DNA of 64,000 nucleotides from Planctomycetota bacterium (GCA_016191165.1 JACPPF010000115.1:31440-95439); one strand, 5' to 3'; counted from the first letter of the stretch, positions 27,251-37,300 are shown. Translations and numbers: made by a program. Notes: generated by a model from the sequence alone, not told the origin.

Positions 27251-28300
27251 ATGACACGAATACGTTTGTTGTTGGCGCCCGTTTCGTTCCTGGTGTTCAG
27301 CAGCATGGCGTATGCGCAAGTTGACGCACCCAAGGATCTCAAGAACAAGGTTCTTGCCCATTGGGCTTCTGTGTTGGAATCAATCCAAACGGCGCGCTGG
27401 GAGGAAGAGATCCAAATTCATTCTACGCTTGACCCCAAGCGCCCGACGGCGCTGACTCGTCTCAGCGCTACGCTGCTGCGGCGTGCCTACAAGCGGAAAG
27501 TCGGCTGGCTGGGATACCAAAAGAGAGATTCGTTCCATGCCGACCAAAACGTTCGCACACGCGACAGCGGGGAAACGATTACGCTTGTCAATGCCATGTA
27601 CACAGCCAACCTATCGAAGAAAGCCGATCAATGGCTGCTGTCCAAACTCTGGAAACCGGGCGAGAATGCAGAGGCAGGCTATGCTTCGTTGGACACAGAG
27701 CCGTTTCTGCCATGGATGACCGTGGGGAACGTATGCTTGGTGCCATGGCTGCAAGAGCCTTCATTCGTTTTCGCCCGAATCGAACAACTCCCCCTGCGGC
27801 CGCCTTCCGTCGTCTATCGCGTGCACTTTGTTTACGACGGAACGCGTAATCCTACGAAAGGAATAAAATCGGGTTTCCTCGACTTGGACCCGGCTCATTC
27901 GTACCGGCCCCTGGCATACCATTACCAAATCAAGAGCGCCTTCGAAGACGGTTTTATGCGAGGTTCATTGGAGTATGAGAATAGCGAGGGAATACCTGTG
28001 CTCAAGGCCGCTTCGGGAGAGGTGCAAAGTCGGTTAAATCGGAAAGGTCGCGTTGTTGACGTCCGTGGCAAGGAAACCCAAACGTTTTCCCAAGTGCAAT
28101 ACAACGGTCGGGTAATGGACACCGAGTTTCGACTTTCGCAGTATGACCTGCCTGAGCCAAACGGTGTCGTCTGGCCTTCATCGACGCGCTGGTGGCTGTG
28201 GATCACGTTAGGCGCGGTCGTGTGTGCGGGTTTGGCCTTTGGCTTCGGCCGGCTGAAACGCCGCTTGGCACGCACGGTCACGGGGGATAAAACTCTTTAG
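27251..28300 (+). CDS. Secreted, C-terminally anchored protein with LPEPNGVVWPSSTRWWLWITL motif
   Basis: Signal MTRIRLLLAPVSFLVFSSMAYAQ; same C-terminal motif, TM and basic tail as 25536-26576. Confidence 0.75.
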   Translation: MTRIRLLLAPVSFLVFSSMAYAQVDAPKDLKNKVLAHWASVLESIQTARWEEEIQIHSTLDPKRPTALTRLSATLLRRAYKRKVGWLGYQKRDSFHADQNVRTRDSGETITLVNAMYTANLSKKADQWLLSKLWKPGENAEAGYASLDTEPFLPWMTVGNVCLVPWLQEPSFVFARIEQLPLRPPSVVYRVHFVYDGTRNPTKGIKSGFLDLDPAHSYRPLAYHYQIKSAFEDGFMRGSLEYENSEGIPVLKAASGEVQSRLNRKGRVVDVRGKETQTFSQVQYNGRVMDTEFRLSQYDLPEPNGVVWPSSTRWWLWITLGAVVCAGLAFGFGRLKRRLARTVTGDKTL

Positions 28301-28313
28301 GGTAGGGAACGTC

Positions 28314-29195
28314 ATGTCTCCCGGTAGAAAGGCCCTGACGATCATCGAATTGCTGGTCGTCATCGGCATCCTCGCGATCCTTGTCGCCTTGCTGGTGCCG
28401 GCGGTCCAACACGTGCGCGCGGCGGCGCTACGGGCGCAGTGCGGCAACAACCTGCGGCAGATCGGCCTGGCCGTCCATCAATACCACGATCACAAACGCT
28501 GGCTCCCCTCGGGCATGTACCGACAGGGCGTCAACCCCTGGTCCAGCTGGCTGGTGCAGTTGTTGCCTTTCGTCGAGCAACAGCCACTCTGGAACACCGC
28601 GCAACACGCCTACCGTCAAAGCGCCTGGCCGTTCGACAATCCGCCGCATGTCGGCCTGGCCACCGTGGTCCCCCTTTTTATTTGTCCGGCGGACGGGCGC
28701 GCGGGCGATGCTCGTATTTCGCAGCGCACTGGCCATCTCGTGGCGTTCACCTGCTATCTGGGCGTGATCGGCAAGGATCTCACCACGCGCGACGGCGTAC
28801 TTTTCCGCGATTCGCAGGTGCGACTGGCCGACATTGCCGACGGATTGAGCAATACCCTGCTCGCAGGAGAGCGGCCGCCCAGCCCTGATTTCCAGTTCGG
28901 CTGGTGGTATGCCGGCGCCGGGCAGAATTTCACCGGCTCGGGCGACATGGTGCTCGGCGTCTATGAGCAAAACGTGTTGCCCGTGACCGCCGGATCGTGT
29001 GCGCCCGGCAGTTATCCGTTTGGCCCGGGCAGCCTCAACAACCAGTGCGACATGTTTCATTTCTGGAGCCTGCATTCGGGCGGCGCCCATTTCCTTTTCG
29101 CCGACGGGTCGGTACATTTCCTTACCTACGCGGCGGCGCCGATACTCCCCGCTCTGGCATCGCGCGCCGGCGGTGAGTCGGTCGAATTACCGTGA
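28314..29195 (+). CDS. DUF1559 domain pseudopilin-like protein
   Basis: ALTIIELLVVIGILAILVALLVPAVQ; GNNLRQIGLAVHQYHD; C-terminal HSGGAHFLFADGSVHFL. Confidence 0.92.
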   Translation: MSPGRKALTIIELLVVIGILAILVALLVPAVQHVRAAALRAQCGNNLRQIGLAVHQYHDHKRWLPSGMYRQGVNPWSSWLVQLLPFVEQQPLWNTAQHAYRQSAWPFDNPPHVGLATVVPLFICPADGRAGDARISQRTGHLVAFTCYLGVIGKDLTTRDGVLFRDSQVRLADIADGLSNTLLAGERPPSPDFQFGWWYAGAGQNFTGSGDMVLGVYEQNVLPVTAGSCAPGSYPFGPGSLNNQCDMFHFWSLHSGGAHFLFADGSVHFLTYAAAPILPALASRAGGESVELP

Positions 29196-29277
29196 TTGGG
29201 CCCGGAACGCCCGGGGACGCCATTCAATTCCCCTTTACCCCGGCTTCGGCACTTCTCACCTGAATCCGCTTGACACC

Positions 29278-29318
29278 AAAAAAAAAATCGGCCAGGAACC
29301 GCGAGGATTCCTGGCCGA
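29278..29318 (-). terminator. Rho-independent terminator for the minus-strand YTV-type gene
   Basis: Perfect 11-bp stem tcggccaggaa/ttcctggccga (29288-29298/29308-29318) followed on the minus strand by T10 (A10 at 29278-29287). Confidence 0.85.
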
Positions 29319-29374
29319 CGGGAGTTCCGTGAACGGGACCGCAGGGCGGCGGAACCGTTCACGCGGGGTCAGCG

Positions 29375-31771
29375 CTACTTGGGAAGCGCTTTGGGAAGAC
29401 GGTTGGCGCCTTCGATCGCGTTCGGCGTCGGCCGGGCGCCGGTGGTCGAACCGCAGGAGCCGCTGTCACAGCAACCGGTGTCGCAAGCGAATCGGTTGCG
29501 GAACAGACGCTGCAACAGGCCTTCACGGCAGAAGTCGTGGCAGTCGTTGCAGGTCGTCTTGCACGTGGTGGTGCAGGTTGTCTTGCAAGTTTGCTCGCAG
29601 CAACCGGTGCTGCACAGCGAGGCGAACCAGCGTTGACGCAGGCGATCCAGGAAGCAGGTCTTGGATTCGCAGCAGGCGTTGCCACAGCTCTGGTCGCTGC
29701 AACGGTTGCCCAGGCCGCTGAAGAGGCGACCGAGACCCTTGTTGCAGCAGTCATTATGACAGGCCTTGTTGCCGCAGCCGTTCGGGCCGCAAGCGCCGTT
29801 CGGGCCGCAGGGAGCATTGGGACCGCAACCCGGGTCCGAGCTCATGGTGACCGGGACGAGGCGAGCCTTGCGGACGCACACGGTTTCCGGCACGCAGACC
29901 TTGATCCGCTTGGTGACGTGGCAGGCCACGTTCTCGGTGACCGTGTAGGGCACGCGGCACTTCACGGTGTAGGGCTGCATGACGCATTCCGTGTAGGCGA
30001 CCTTGCGGCACACCTTGAACTTCTCTTGCTCGCAGACCGTGAAGGGAACCTTTTTCGTGACCGTGCAGGGAACCATGCGGCACACGGTATAGGGAACCTT
30101 CTTGATCTGGCGTTCGCACACGGTTTCATAGACCGTGTACTGCACCTTGCGGACGCAATGCTCCTGGACCATCCGCTTGGTGGTGGTGGTCGTGGTCACG
30201 TTGAAGGTGGCGCCTTCGCGGAAGTTGCGGCCCGGGCCGTCGTTGCCAAAGGCGTTACCCTTGTCATCGACGTAGGCGCCGCGAACGCAACGGCTGACGG
30301 TGTAGGGAATCTGCTTCCGTTCGATGCTGGTCACCATCCGGGTCACGGTGTAGGGAACCAGTTTGCGTGCCACGGCGCCTTCCTTGAAGGTGCGGCCGGG
30401 GCCGTTGTTGTCGTGGGCAACGCCCTTGTCGTCAACATAGGCGCCGCGGACGGTGCGGCGGACGGTATAGGGGACGTTGCGGATCTCGTTATGGCAGACC
30501 TTGCGGCACACCGTATACGGGACCTTCTCGGTCACGCAGCGGGTGACGTAGGTGGTGCAGGGAACCTGCTCGGTGACGCAACGGACGCGCCAGACCTTGC
30601 GGGTCGCGGGTGCGCACGCGGCGGGACCGTTGCCACAGGCGTTACCGCAGTTGACGTTTCGGCCATTACCGCAAGCGTTGCCACAAGCGGCGGCGCCGGC
30701 GCAGGCGTCGGAGCAACCGCCGAGGCGGGAGCCGAGGCCAGCGAGGCCGGAGCGGATGCGGGCGCCGAAGTGGAAGGTCTTGCAGGCACACGGGTCGAAG
30801 CACGGATCGCAGCAATCGGACTTGCCACAGGCGTTGCTGCCTTGCGGGCAGGCGGCGCCTTTGGTGCAGCCGTCGTTGCAGCCATCTTTGCAACCAATGC
30901 CCCGGCCGAGACCGTTGAAGAGGCCGCGGAACGGGCCGTTGCCGTTGCCAAACAGATTTCCCAGGCCCGGGCGACCTGGATCGCAGGGTTCGTCAACGCA
31001 TTCGCTGATGCGTTTGGTGACGGTCTTCATGGTCGTGCACGGTTCGCAAATCCGCCTGGTCACGGTCTTGTAGCACGTCTCCATGACGTTCTTGCAGCAA
31101 GGCACGCAGACCTGCCTCATGCAGGTCTCTTCGATGCACTTGCTGACCTGGCAGCACACTTCCTTGTGGCAGCATTCGGTGACCGGGCGGCAGACGCGGT
31201 TGCACACCTCGCGGCAGCGCGTCTCGCAGATTTGCTTCTGCACCTGGCAGCAGCGCGTGTGGCAGTGCTGCTCGTACACCGGCTTGCACACGGTGTAATG
31301 GCAAGCTTTTTCACAGATGCGCGGCACGCAGCGGCGCACCATGCACTCCACGTCCTTCACGCAATGCTCGATCGTCGGCTTGCACACGGTGCATTGCACG
31401 TCTTTCCAGCAAGTGCGCGTGACCGGACGAGTGCATTCCTGGATCTCGGCGCGGTACTTGGTGACGTGGCAGGCGCGGTGCATCGTGCGGCATTCTTCCT
31501 TGTAGCAGGTGCGCGTGACCGGTTTGTAGACCGTTTCCGTCACGTTCTTGTAGCACGTGTGCCAACGCTTTTCCTGGACGTTGTCGTAGACCAGCTTGTA
31601 GCAAACGCGGTTCTGCTGCTGGCAGGACGAATAACAGCTCTGCGCGTCGCAATTTGCATTGCGAAAGATCGAAAACCTCGCAGCGCCACAGTGCGACGCG
31701 GACGCGGCTTGGACCGTTCCAAGTAGAACAGCCAGCGCGAACAGCAGCGGCGCTCCTTTGCGCATTCTCAT
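29375..31771 (-). CDS. YTV-type large Cys-rich planctomycete wall/surface protein
   Basis: MRMRKGAPLLFALAVLLGTVQAASA signal; repeated VPYTVCRxV / YTVxxTV and CCxxxC segments. Confidence 0.85.
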   Translation of the reverse strand: MRMRKGAPLLFALAVLLGTVQAASASHCGAARFSIFRNANCDAQSCYSSCQQQNRVCYKLVYDNVQEKRWHTCYKNVTETVYKPVTRTCYKEECRTMHRACHVTKYRAEIQECTRPVTRTCWKDVQCTVCKPTIEHCVKDVECMVRRCVPRICEKACHYTVCKPVYEQHCHTRCCQVQKQICETRCREVCNRVCRPVTECCHKEVCCQVSKCIEETCMRQVCVPCCKNVMETCYKTVTRRICEPCTTMKTVTKRISECVDEPCDPGRPGLGNLFGNGNGPFRGLFNGLGRGIGCKDGCNDGCTKGAACPQGSNACGKSDCCDPCFDPCACKTFHFGARIRSGLAGLGSRLGGCSDACAGAAACGNACGNGRNVNCGNACGNGPAACAPATRKVWRVRCVTEQVPCTTYVTRCVTEKVPYTVCRKVCHNEIRNVPYTVRRTVRGAYVDDKGVAHDNNGPGRTFKEGAVARKLVPYTVTRMVTSIERKQIPYTVSRCVRGAYVDDKGNAFGNDGPGRNFREGATFNVTTTTTTKRMVQEHCVRKVQYTVYETVCERQIKKVPYTVCRMVPCTVTKKVPFTVCEQEKFKVCRKVAYTECVMQPYTVKCRVPYTVTENVACHVTKRIKVCVPETVCVRKARLVPVTMSSDPGCGPNAPCGPNGACGPNGCGNKACHNDCCNKGLGRLFSGLGNRCSDQSCGNACCESKTCFLDRLRQRWFASLCSTGCCEQTCKTTCTTTCKTTCNDCHDFCREGLLQRLFRNRFACDTGCCDSGSCGSTTGARPTPNAIEGANRLPKALPK

Positions 31772-32167
31772 AACACGCCTCCTCGGCAGCGGAAGGAGAT
31801 GGGGCTCCTTCCAACAGGTTGAAATAGGCAAATACGACTGGATCGAGCGAAAGGCCCGGCCTGACCCGGTTGCCCCAGCTTGACCCAACGATGGTTTTTG
31901 CGTCCTTGACCCCTTATCGCGGAACGCCCTCAAACCATGCCAATGTGTCTATCGGCGCTTCCTTCCGGCCTCGATGACCGTTCCACGGGTTTCTGTCCCT
32001 TCTCCATCCACCGCCTTTGACGGACGCGCCGCTTTTGTCGGATGTGCCCAAGGGATAAGTTGGCGAAACTGAGCAAAGCGCCTTCCGTTAGCACTTGGGC
32101 ATCGTAACCTTGTTGACCGCGACGTCGGCGCTCCGCCTCGTCGCCAGACCAGCCGGGTTCCGCTAAA

Positions 32168-33448
32168 ATGCTTGCCATGCTTCTCGAAATTGCCATGATC
32201 GTCCTTTTGGTGGTGCTGGGAAGCGGCGCCATGATTCCCGCCTATTGGGGTTGGCGCATGGTGTTCGACTATTATGCGCGCACCGTGCCGACGCCGCCTG
32301 TTTCGGAGCCCTGTCGAGACGTGGTGGTGCTGCTATGCCTGCGCGGGGCCGATCCCTCTTTGAAGGCCTGCTTGCACGGTTTGCTGAATCAGGATTATCC
32401 GCGTTACCAAATCCAGATAATCGTGGACAGTGTTAACGATGGCGCCTGGAATCAGGTCCATGAGATTCTGGCCCAGGAAAAGCCAGGGCGCGTCCTGGTC
32501 GAGGTCAATGCCCTCGAAAAACATTGTCCGAATTGTAGCTTGAAGGTGTGCGCCCAGTTGCAGGCGGTGGCAAGGCTTGGCCCGGAGGTGGAGATCGTCG
32601 CCCTGATCGACGCCGATTCGATCCCGCAGGTGGATTGGCTGCGCGCGATGACAGCTCCGCTGGCGGACCCGACGGTCGGCGCCACCACGGGAATTCGCTG
32701 GTACGCGCCATCGGACGCCGGGTGGGGTTCGCTGGTGCGGCACATTTACAACGTCGGCTCGTTCCCCCAGATGTTCGCTTTCGATCATCCCTGGGGCGGT
32801 TCCGCCGCGATTCGCACCGAGTTGTTTCGCAAATCCACCTTGACGGAGCGCTGGTGTCAGGCCCTGTGCGAAGACAGCGCGGTCACCGGGCCTTTACGCG
32901 AACTCGGACTCAAGCTGGTCTGGGTCCCGGGGGCGGCCAATATCAATCCCGAGTCGATCGGCTTCAAGGCGTGTCTGAGCTTTCTGCAAAGGCAAATCCT
33001 GTGCGTCCGGCTCGATCACGTCGATTGGCCCAAATTGCTCGCCTGCAACATGATCAGCACCTTCGCCCTCGCCGCCCTCGTGACCCTGTGTGGCGTGAGC
33101 GTCTGGCTGCAACGCTGGGATTGGGCTCTAATTGCCGGCGGCATCGTCGTTTTTTTTGCGGTGGCGATGTACGCCGGCCTCACGACCGGCGAACTGGTCA
33201 TTCGCCGTAATCTCCGAATGAGGGGCCTGACGCCGCCGCCTCTGGTGTGGACCTGGAAGATGATTCCCGCATTTTTTCTTACGCAGGCCCTGTGCATGTA
33301 TTTTCTGGTCCGGGCCCATTTTGTCCGGCGCGTCGCGTGGCGCGGCGTCCATTACGCCATTGCTGGCCCGGGCAACATTCGCCTGGAGAAATACGAGCCC
33401 TATCAGCCGCCCGAGCAGACGGCTCCATCGCATCATTCGACTGTATGA
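32168..33448 (+). CDS. Family 2-like membrane glycosyltransferase
   Basis: IQIIVDSVNDGAW, ALIDADSIPQVDWL, QRQILCVR, multiple C-terminal TM segments. Confidence 0.85.
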   Translation: MLAMLLEIAMIVLLVVLGSGAMIPAYWGWRMVFDYYARTVPTPPVSEPCRDVVVLLCLRGADPSLKACLHGLLNQDYPRYQIQIIVDSVNDGAWNQVHEILAQEKPGRVLVEVNALEKHCPNCSLKVCAQLQAVARLGPEVEIVALIDADSIPQVDWLRAMTAPLADPTVGATTGIRWYAPSDAGWGSLVRHIYNVGSFPQMFAFDHPWGGSAAIRTELFRKSTLTERWCQALCEDSAVTGPLRELGLKLVWVPGAANINPESIGFKACLSFLQRQILCVRLDHVDWPKLLACNMISTFALAALVTLCGVSVWLQRWDWALIAGGIVVFFAVAMYAGLTTGELVIRRNLRMRGLTPPPLVWTWKMIPAFFLTQALCMYFLVRAHFVRRVAWRGVHYAIAGPGNIRLEKYEPYQPPEQTAPSHHSTV

Positions 33449-33580
33449 CGTCCGCGCCACTCCTGCGGCGGCCATCGCCAAATGTGCCAACGATACCGCA
33501 AGCGGGAAAAAGGCGACCGTCTGGTAAACGAGCCGCGACTTTCCCGCTCCCTCACCGTCGCGGCTCGCTGGGTGCAGTTT

Positions 33581-34909
33581 ATGTTCACCACAACCCAGCC
33601 CGACGTGGCCGACACCATCGTCGCCATCTCCAGCGCGACCGGTCCCGCGGCGCGCGCGATCGTGCGTCTGAGCGGTCGGCGCGCGCTCGACATCGCGGAC
33701 ACCCTTTGTAATGGACGAATCCGTGATCGAATCGTTGCCGGCGAGTTTCTACGCACAGGTCTTCAGATCACCGGTTTTCGCGGCCGCATTCCTGCGGACG
33801 TCTACGGCTTTCGCGCGCCGCGCACCTACACCGGGCAGGATATCGTCGAAATCCACATGATTTCCTGCCAGCCGCTGGTGGATGCCCTGATCGCCGATTG
33901 CCTGAACGCGGGCGCCCGCGCGGCGCAGCCCGGGGAATTCACGTTGCGGGCTTTCCTCGCGGGCAAAATCGACCTGACGCATGCCGAGGCGGTCCTCGGC
34001 GTCATCGACGCGGGGGATCGGCACGAATTGAAGCAATCCATCGCCCAGCTTGCCGGCGGCGTTGCCAATCCTTTGCAATCGATTCGCAATGACCTGCTCA
34101 ATCTCCTGGCCGACGTGGAAGCGGGCCTTGATTTCGCGGATGAGGATATTCAATTCGTGGCGTCTGACGACATGTTAAAGCGCATCGGCGCGGCTCTCGC
34201 ACACCTTACCAATCTGCGCCGACAACTGGAACAGCGGTTGCTCGAGTCGCGGCCGTTTCGGGTCGTGCTGGCAGGCGAACCAAACGCGGGCAAGAGCAGC
34301 TTGTTCAACGCCCTGGTCGGTCGAGATTCCGCGCTGGTCAGCCCGACGCCTGGGACGACACGTGATTATCTGGAAGCGACCATCGAACTTGCCGGCTGCC
34401 GTATCGAACTCGTTGATATCGCCGGATTCCAGGATGCGTCAGGCGAAATCGAGTCGTCAGCGCAGGCGCTTGGCAGGAAGCAGCTCGAGGATGCCGACAT
34501 GATTCTTTGGTGCGTCGCCAGCGATCGAGTGGAACGAGGCCGCGATCTTCCGCCCAAGGCCGTGTCGATTGCGACCAAGTCGGATCTGGCGGCGGCGCCG
34601 ACGCACATGCTGGCGACCAGCGCCGTCACCGGCGGCGGTCTGACTGCACTGCGCGAAATGCTGGCGACGCGCGTCCGCGCCGCCTCGCATTCCGCCCTCG
34701 CGCCTAGTTCGAGCCGGTGCAAGCATCACGTTCAGGCCTGCATCGATCACCTGCGTCGCACGCACGCCATCGCGCTCGAAAACGAAACGCCGGAACTGCT
34801 GGCGCTGGAGCTACGTCTTGCCCTTGACGAGTTGGCGGCCATGACCGGCGCGATTTTCACGGAGGACCTGCTCGATCGCATTTTCAGCCGTTTTTGCATC
34901 GGGAAATAG
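33581..34909 (+). CDS. mnmE: tRNA uridine-5-carboxymethylaminomethyl modification GTPase MnmE
   Basis: DTIVAISSATGPAARAIVRLSG; GEPNAGKSSLFNALVG; TPGTTRD; C-terminal FCIGK. Confidence 0.95.
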   Translation: MFTTTQPDVADTIVAISSATGPAARAIVRLSGRRALDIADTLCNGRIRDRIVAGEFLRTGLQITGFRGRIPADVYGFRAPRTYTGQDIVEIHMISCQPLVDALIADCLNAGARAAQPGEFTLRAFLAGKIDLTHAEAVLGVIDAGDRHELKQSIAQLAGGVANPLQSIRNDLLNLLADVEAGLDFADEDIQFVASDDMLKRIGAALAHLTNLRRQLEQRLLESRPFRVVLAGEPNAGKSSLFNALVGRDSALVSPTPGTTRDYLEATIELAGCRIELVDIAGFQDASGEIESSAQALGRKQLEDADMILWCVASDRVERGRDLPPKAVSIATKSDLAAAPTHMLATSAVTGGGLTALREMLATRVRAASHSALAPSSSRCKHHVQACIDHLRRTHAIALENETPELLALELRLALDELAAMTGAIFTEDLLDRIFSRFCIGK

Positions 34910-34958
34910 CCGGGCGACCCCACTGCCTTGTGACGCGGTTCCATGGCCTGAAACACGC

Positions 34959-36272
34959 TCACACCCCGCGCGGCCGGGCCCAGTGGGCGCGGTAGGTGCG
35001 GCGGACCATTGGGCCGGCTTCCTTATCGTTGCGGATTTCCTCGGTTTTCGGATCGAAGTTGATCACGCGCCGCACGCGCGTCGCGATGTTTCCCAGGTGG
35101 CACAGGCTCGAAGCGAGATGCCCGATCTCGATGTCGGCGCTGGGCCGATTGCCGCTGCGGACGCACGCGAAGAAGTTGCGATGATGCGCCAGCAGGTCGG
35201 CCCGCCCGGTCACCGTCTTGAGTTCCTTGTTGCGCGCGCCGAACAGGCGCCAGCCCTCGGAGTGGCCGACGAGGAACATGCCGCGGGTGCCGTAGAAGGC
35301 GCAGCCGTTCTCGTAACCTTCCATCTTGTACGGGGTCCAGATGCGCTGCTCGAAGATCATCTGTTTCTTTTGGTTGTTCTTGCCAACGCTGGGCCATTCG
35401 AAGATGACGGTTTGGGTATCGGGAAATTGCTGATCGTCGTTGAAGAAATATTTGCCCCCCAGGGCGGTAATGGTGCTGGGGTGGGAATCGACGCCGAGGC
35501 CCCAGCGGGCGACGTCGAGGTCATGGACGCCGTCGTTGCCCATGTCGCCGGTGCCGAAGTCGTACCACCAACGCCAGACGCCGTGGACGCGGTTGGCTTG
35601 ATAGGGAACAAAAGGCGCCGGGCCAAGCCAGTTTTCGTAGTCCAGTTGCTTGGGAACCGCGCTCGGCTTGACGCGGCCGATGGTGCGGCGCAACTGGCTG
35701 TTCCAGACGCGGACCGAGAGCACGTCGCCGATGGCGCCTTCCTGGATCATGCGCATGGCGGTCATATTCATCTCAGTGCTGCGGCTTTGCATGCCGACCT
35801 GGCAAATCTTTCGCGCTGCGCGGGCAGCCTCGATCATCAGACGGCCCTCGCGGATGTTATGCGACGCCGGTTTTTCGACGTAGACGTGCTTTCCCGCGGC
35901 CAGGGCCAGGAGGGTTGCCGGGCCATGCCAGTGATCGGGCGTGGCGATGAAGACGGCGGCAATGTCGCGGTTTTCCAGAAGCCGACGCATGTCCGTGGTG
36001 GTGGTGGGCACGCGATTGTCTTGCGTCGCGTTCTTGGCCGCCGTCGCCAGCCGGGTGCGATCGACATCGCACACCTGGGCGATGCGCACATCCTTCTGTT
36101 TCAGCAGCGTGCGGATATGGTGCGTCCCCATCCCGCCCGGACCGATGACGCCGACGACGACACGCTCATTCGCCCCCTGCACGGCCGCATAGCTTGAAGC
36201 GGCCAGTGCCGCCGTGCCGACCGTGGCCACGCCGGTGGTCTTGATGAAATCACGCCGAGTGGATTGCGCCAT
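34959..36272 (-). CDS. Gfo/Idh/MocA family oxidoreductase with Tat signal
   Basis: MAQSTRRDFIKTTGVATVGTAALAA; VVVGVIGPGGMGTHHI; YVEKPASHNIREG. Confidence 0.92.
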   Translation of the reverse strand: MAQSTRRDFIKTTGVATVGTAALAASSYAAVQGANERVVVGVIGPGGMGTHHIRTLLKQKDVRIAQVCDVDRTRLATAAKNATQDNRVPTTTTDMRRLLENRDIAAVFIATPDHWHGPATLLALAAGKHVYVEKPASHNIREGRLMIEAARAARKICQVGMQSRSTEMNMTAMRMIQEGAIGDVLSVRVWNSQLRRTIGRVKPSAVPKQLDYENWLGPAPFVPYQANRVHGVWRWWYDFGTGDMGNDGVHDLDVARWGLGVDSHPSTITALGGKYFFNDDQQFPDTQTVIFEWPSVGKNNQKKQMIFEQRIWTPYKMEGYENGCAFYGTRGMFLVGHSEGWRLFGARNKELKTVTGRADLLAHHRNFFACVRSGNRPSADIEIGHLASSLCHLGNIATRVRRVINFDPKTEEIRNDKEAGPMVRRTYRAHWARPRGV

Positions 36273-36372
36273 GATAGTACTCCAAAAGTAAGATGAGCGA
36301 TGGGAAAGATGATACCGCGGCGCACAAGGAAAAGCAAACACTTGATGGGTTTTGTTCGAATGCGACGCCGCA

Positions 36373-36397
36373 TTCGCCCCGGGGCGAACGGCTAAAC
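36373..36397. repeat. Palindrome ttcgccccggggcgaa followed by cggctaaac
   Basis: Perfect 16-bp palindrome; shares the ggctaaac tail with 40403-40427. Confidence 0.7.
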
Positions 36398-37183
36398 GGA
36401 TTCCAGGTCCACGTCCTTCCAGTCCGTGACGAACATATGTCCTGGCTTGTGCGTGACGCAAATCGGCGGCTTCGCCTGCATGACCGCTGCCTGGGGCGTT
36501 ACCCCGCACGCCCAGAAGACCGGAATCTCGCCCGGCCGGATTGTGACTGCATCGCCGAAGTCGGGGTCCGCAAGGTCGCGGATGCCAATGGCCGACGGAT
36601 CGCCCAGATGCACGGGCGTGCCGTGAGCGCGGGCGAAACGCGTGCAGATCTGCGTCGCGCGCACCGCTTGCGCCGGCGTCATGGGGCGCATCGATACGAC
36701 CATCGGACCGTGAAAAATGCCAGCGGGTTGGCACGCGATGTTGGTGCGGTACATCGGCACGTTGCGATTCTCTTCAATATGTCGCACCGGCAGGCCGGCT
36801 TGCAAGAGCGCGCCTTCAAACGTAAACGAGCAACCCAGCAAGAACCCGACCCAATCGGCCTGCCAAAGTTCGACGATGTCCGCCGGCTCATTCATGAGTT
36901 CACCCTGGCGATAAACGCGATAGCACGGCACATCGGTCCGCAGGTCGGCGCCCGGCGCGCACAGCCTCGGCTCGGCGTCGCCGACTTCGGTCACATCCAG
37001 CAGCGGGCACGGCTTTGGATTGCGCTGGCAGAAAAGCAAGAAATCAAACGCCTGCGCCCGGGGCAGCACCACCAGGTTCGCCTGCACGTATCCCAGCGCG
37101 AGCCCCGACGTGACCCCGGTGAATTCAAGCTTGCGGGCGAGGTCGCGCAACTCCTTGCCCGTGATGTTTTGGTATGATGACAT
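36392..37183 (-). CDS. Putative hydro-lyase, DUF1445 (D-glutamate cyclase-like) family
   Basis: [76 protein letters not shown]. Confidence 0.88.
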   Translation of the reverse strand: MSSYQNITGKELRDLARKLEFTGVTSGLALGYVQANLVVLPRAQAFDFLLFCQRNPKPCPLLDVTEVGDAEPRLCAPGADLRTDVPCYRVYRQGELMNEPADIVELWQADWVGFLLGCSFTFEGALLQAGLPVRHIEENRNVPMYRTNIACQPAGIFHGPMVVSMRPMTPAQAVRATQICTRFARAHGTPVHLGDPSAIGIRDLADPDFGDAVTIRPGEIPVFWACGVTPQAAVMQAKPPICVTHKPGHMFVTDWKDVDLESV

Positions 37184-37270
37184 TGGCGAACCTCGCTGTC
37201 GGATGTTTTGAGCCAGGCTGCGCTTTTTTATTCACCCGTCCGCCCCCGGCCACGCCCCCACATGAAACGC

Positions 37271-37300
37271 TTGACAGGACGCGGGGTGCGCTGGTAATTT
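37271..37300 (+). promoter_or_regulatory. Candidate sigma-70 promoter TTGACA-18-TAATTT
   Basis: ttgaca 37271-37276 and taattt 37295-37300, ~75 nt upstream of the 37375 ATG. Confidence 0.45.

Noticed and set aside
29537-31726. 729-aa plus-strand ORF opposite the YTV gene
   Set aside because: Compositional shadow; the minus strand has signal peptide, Cys/YTV repeats and a terminator.
34983-36197. 404-aa plus ORF opposite the Gfo/Idh/MocA gene
   Set aside because: No recognisable motifs; the minus strand encodes a clear oxidoreductase.
36273-36734. N-terminal extension of the Gfo/Idh/MocA ORF
   Set aside because: The Tat signal MAQSTRRDFIK starts at 36272; upstream translation is noise.
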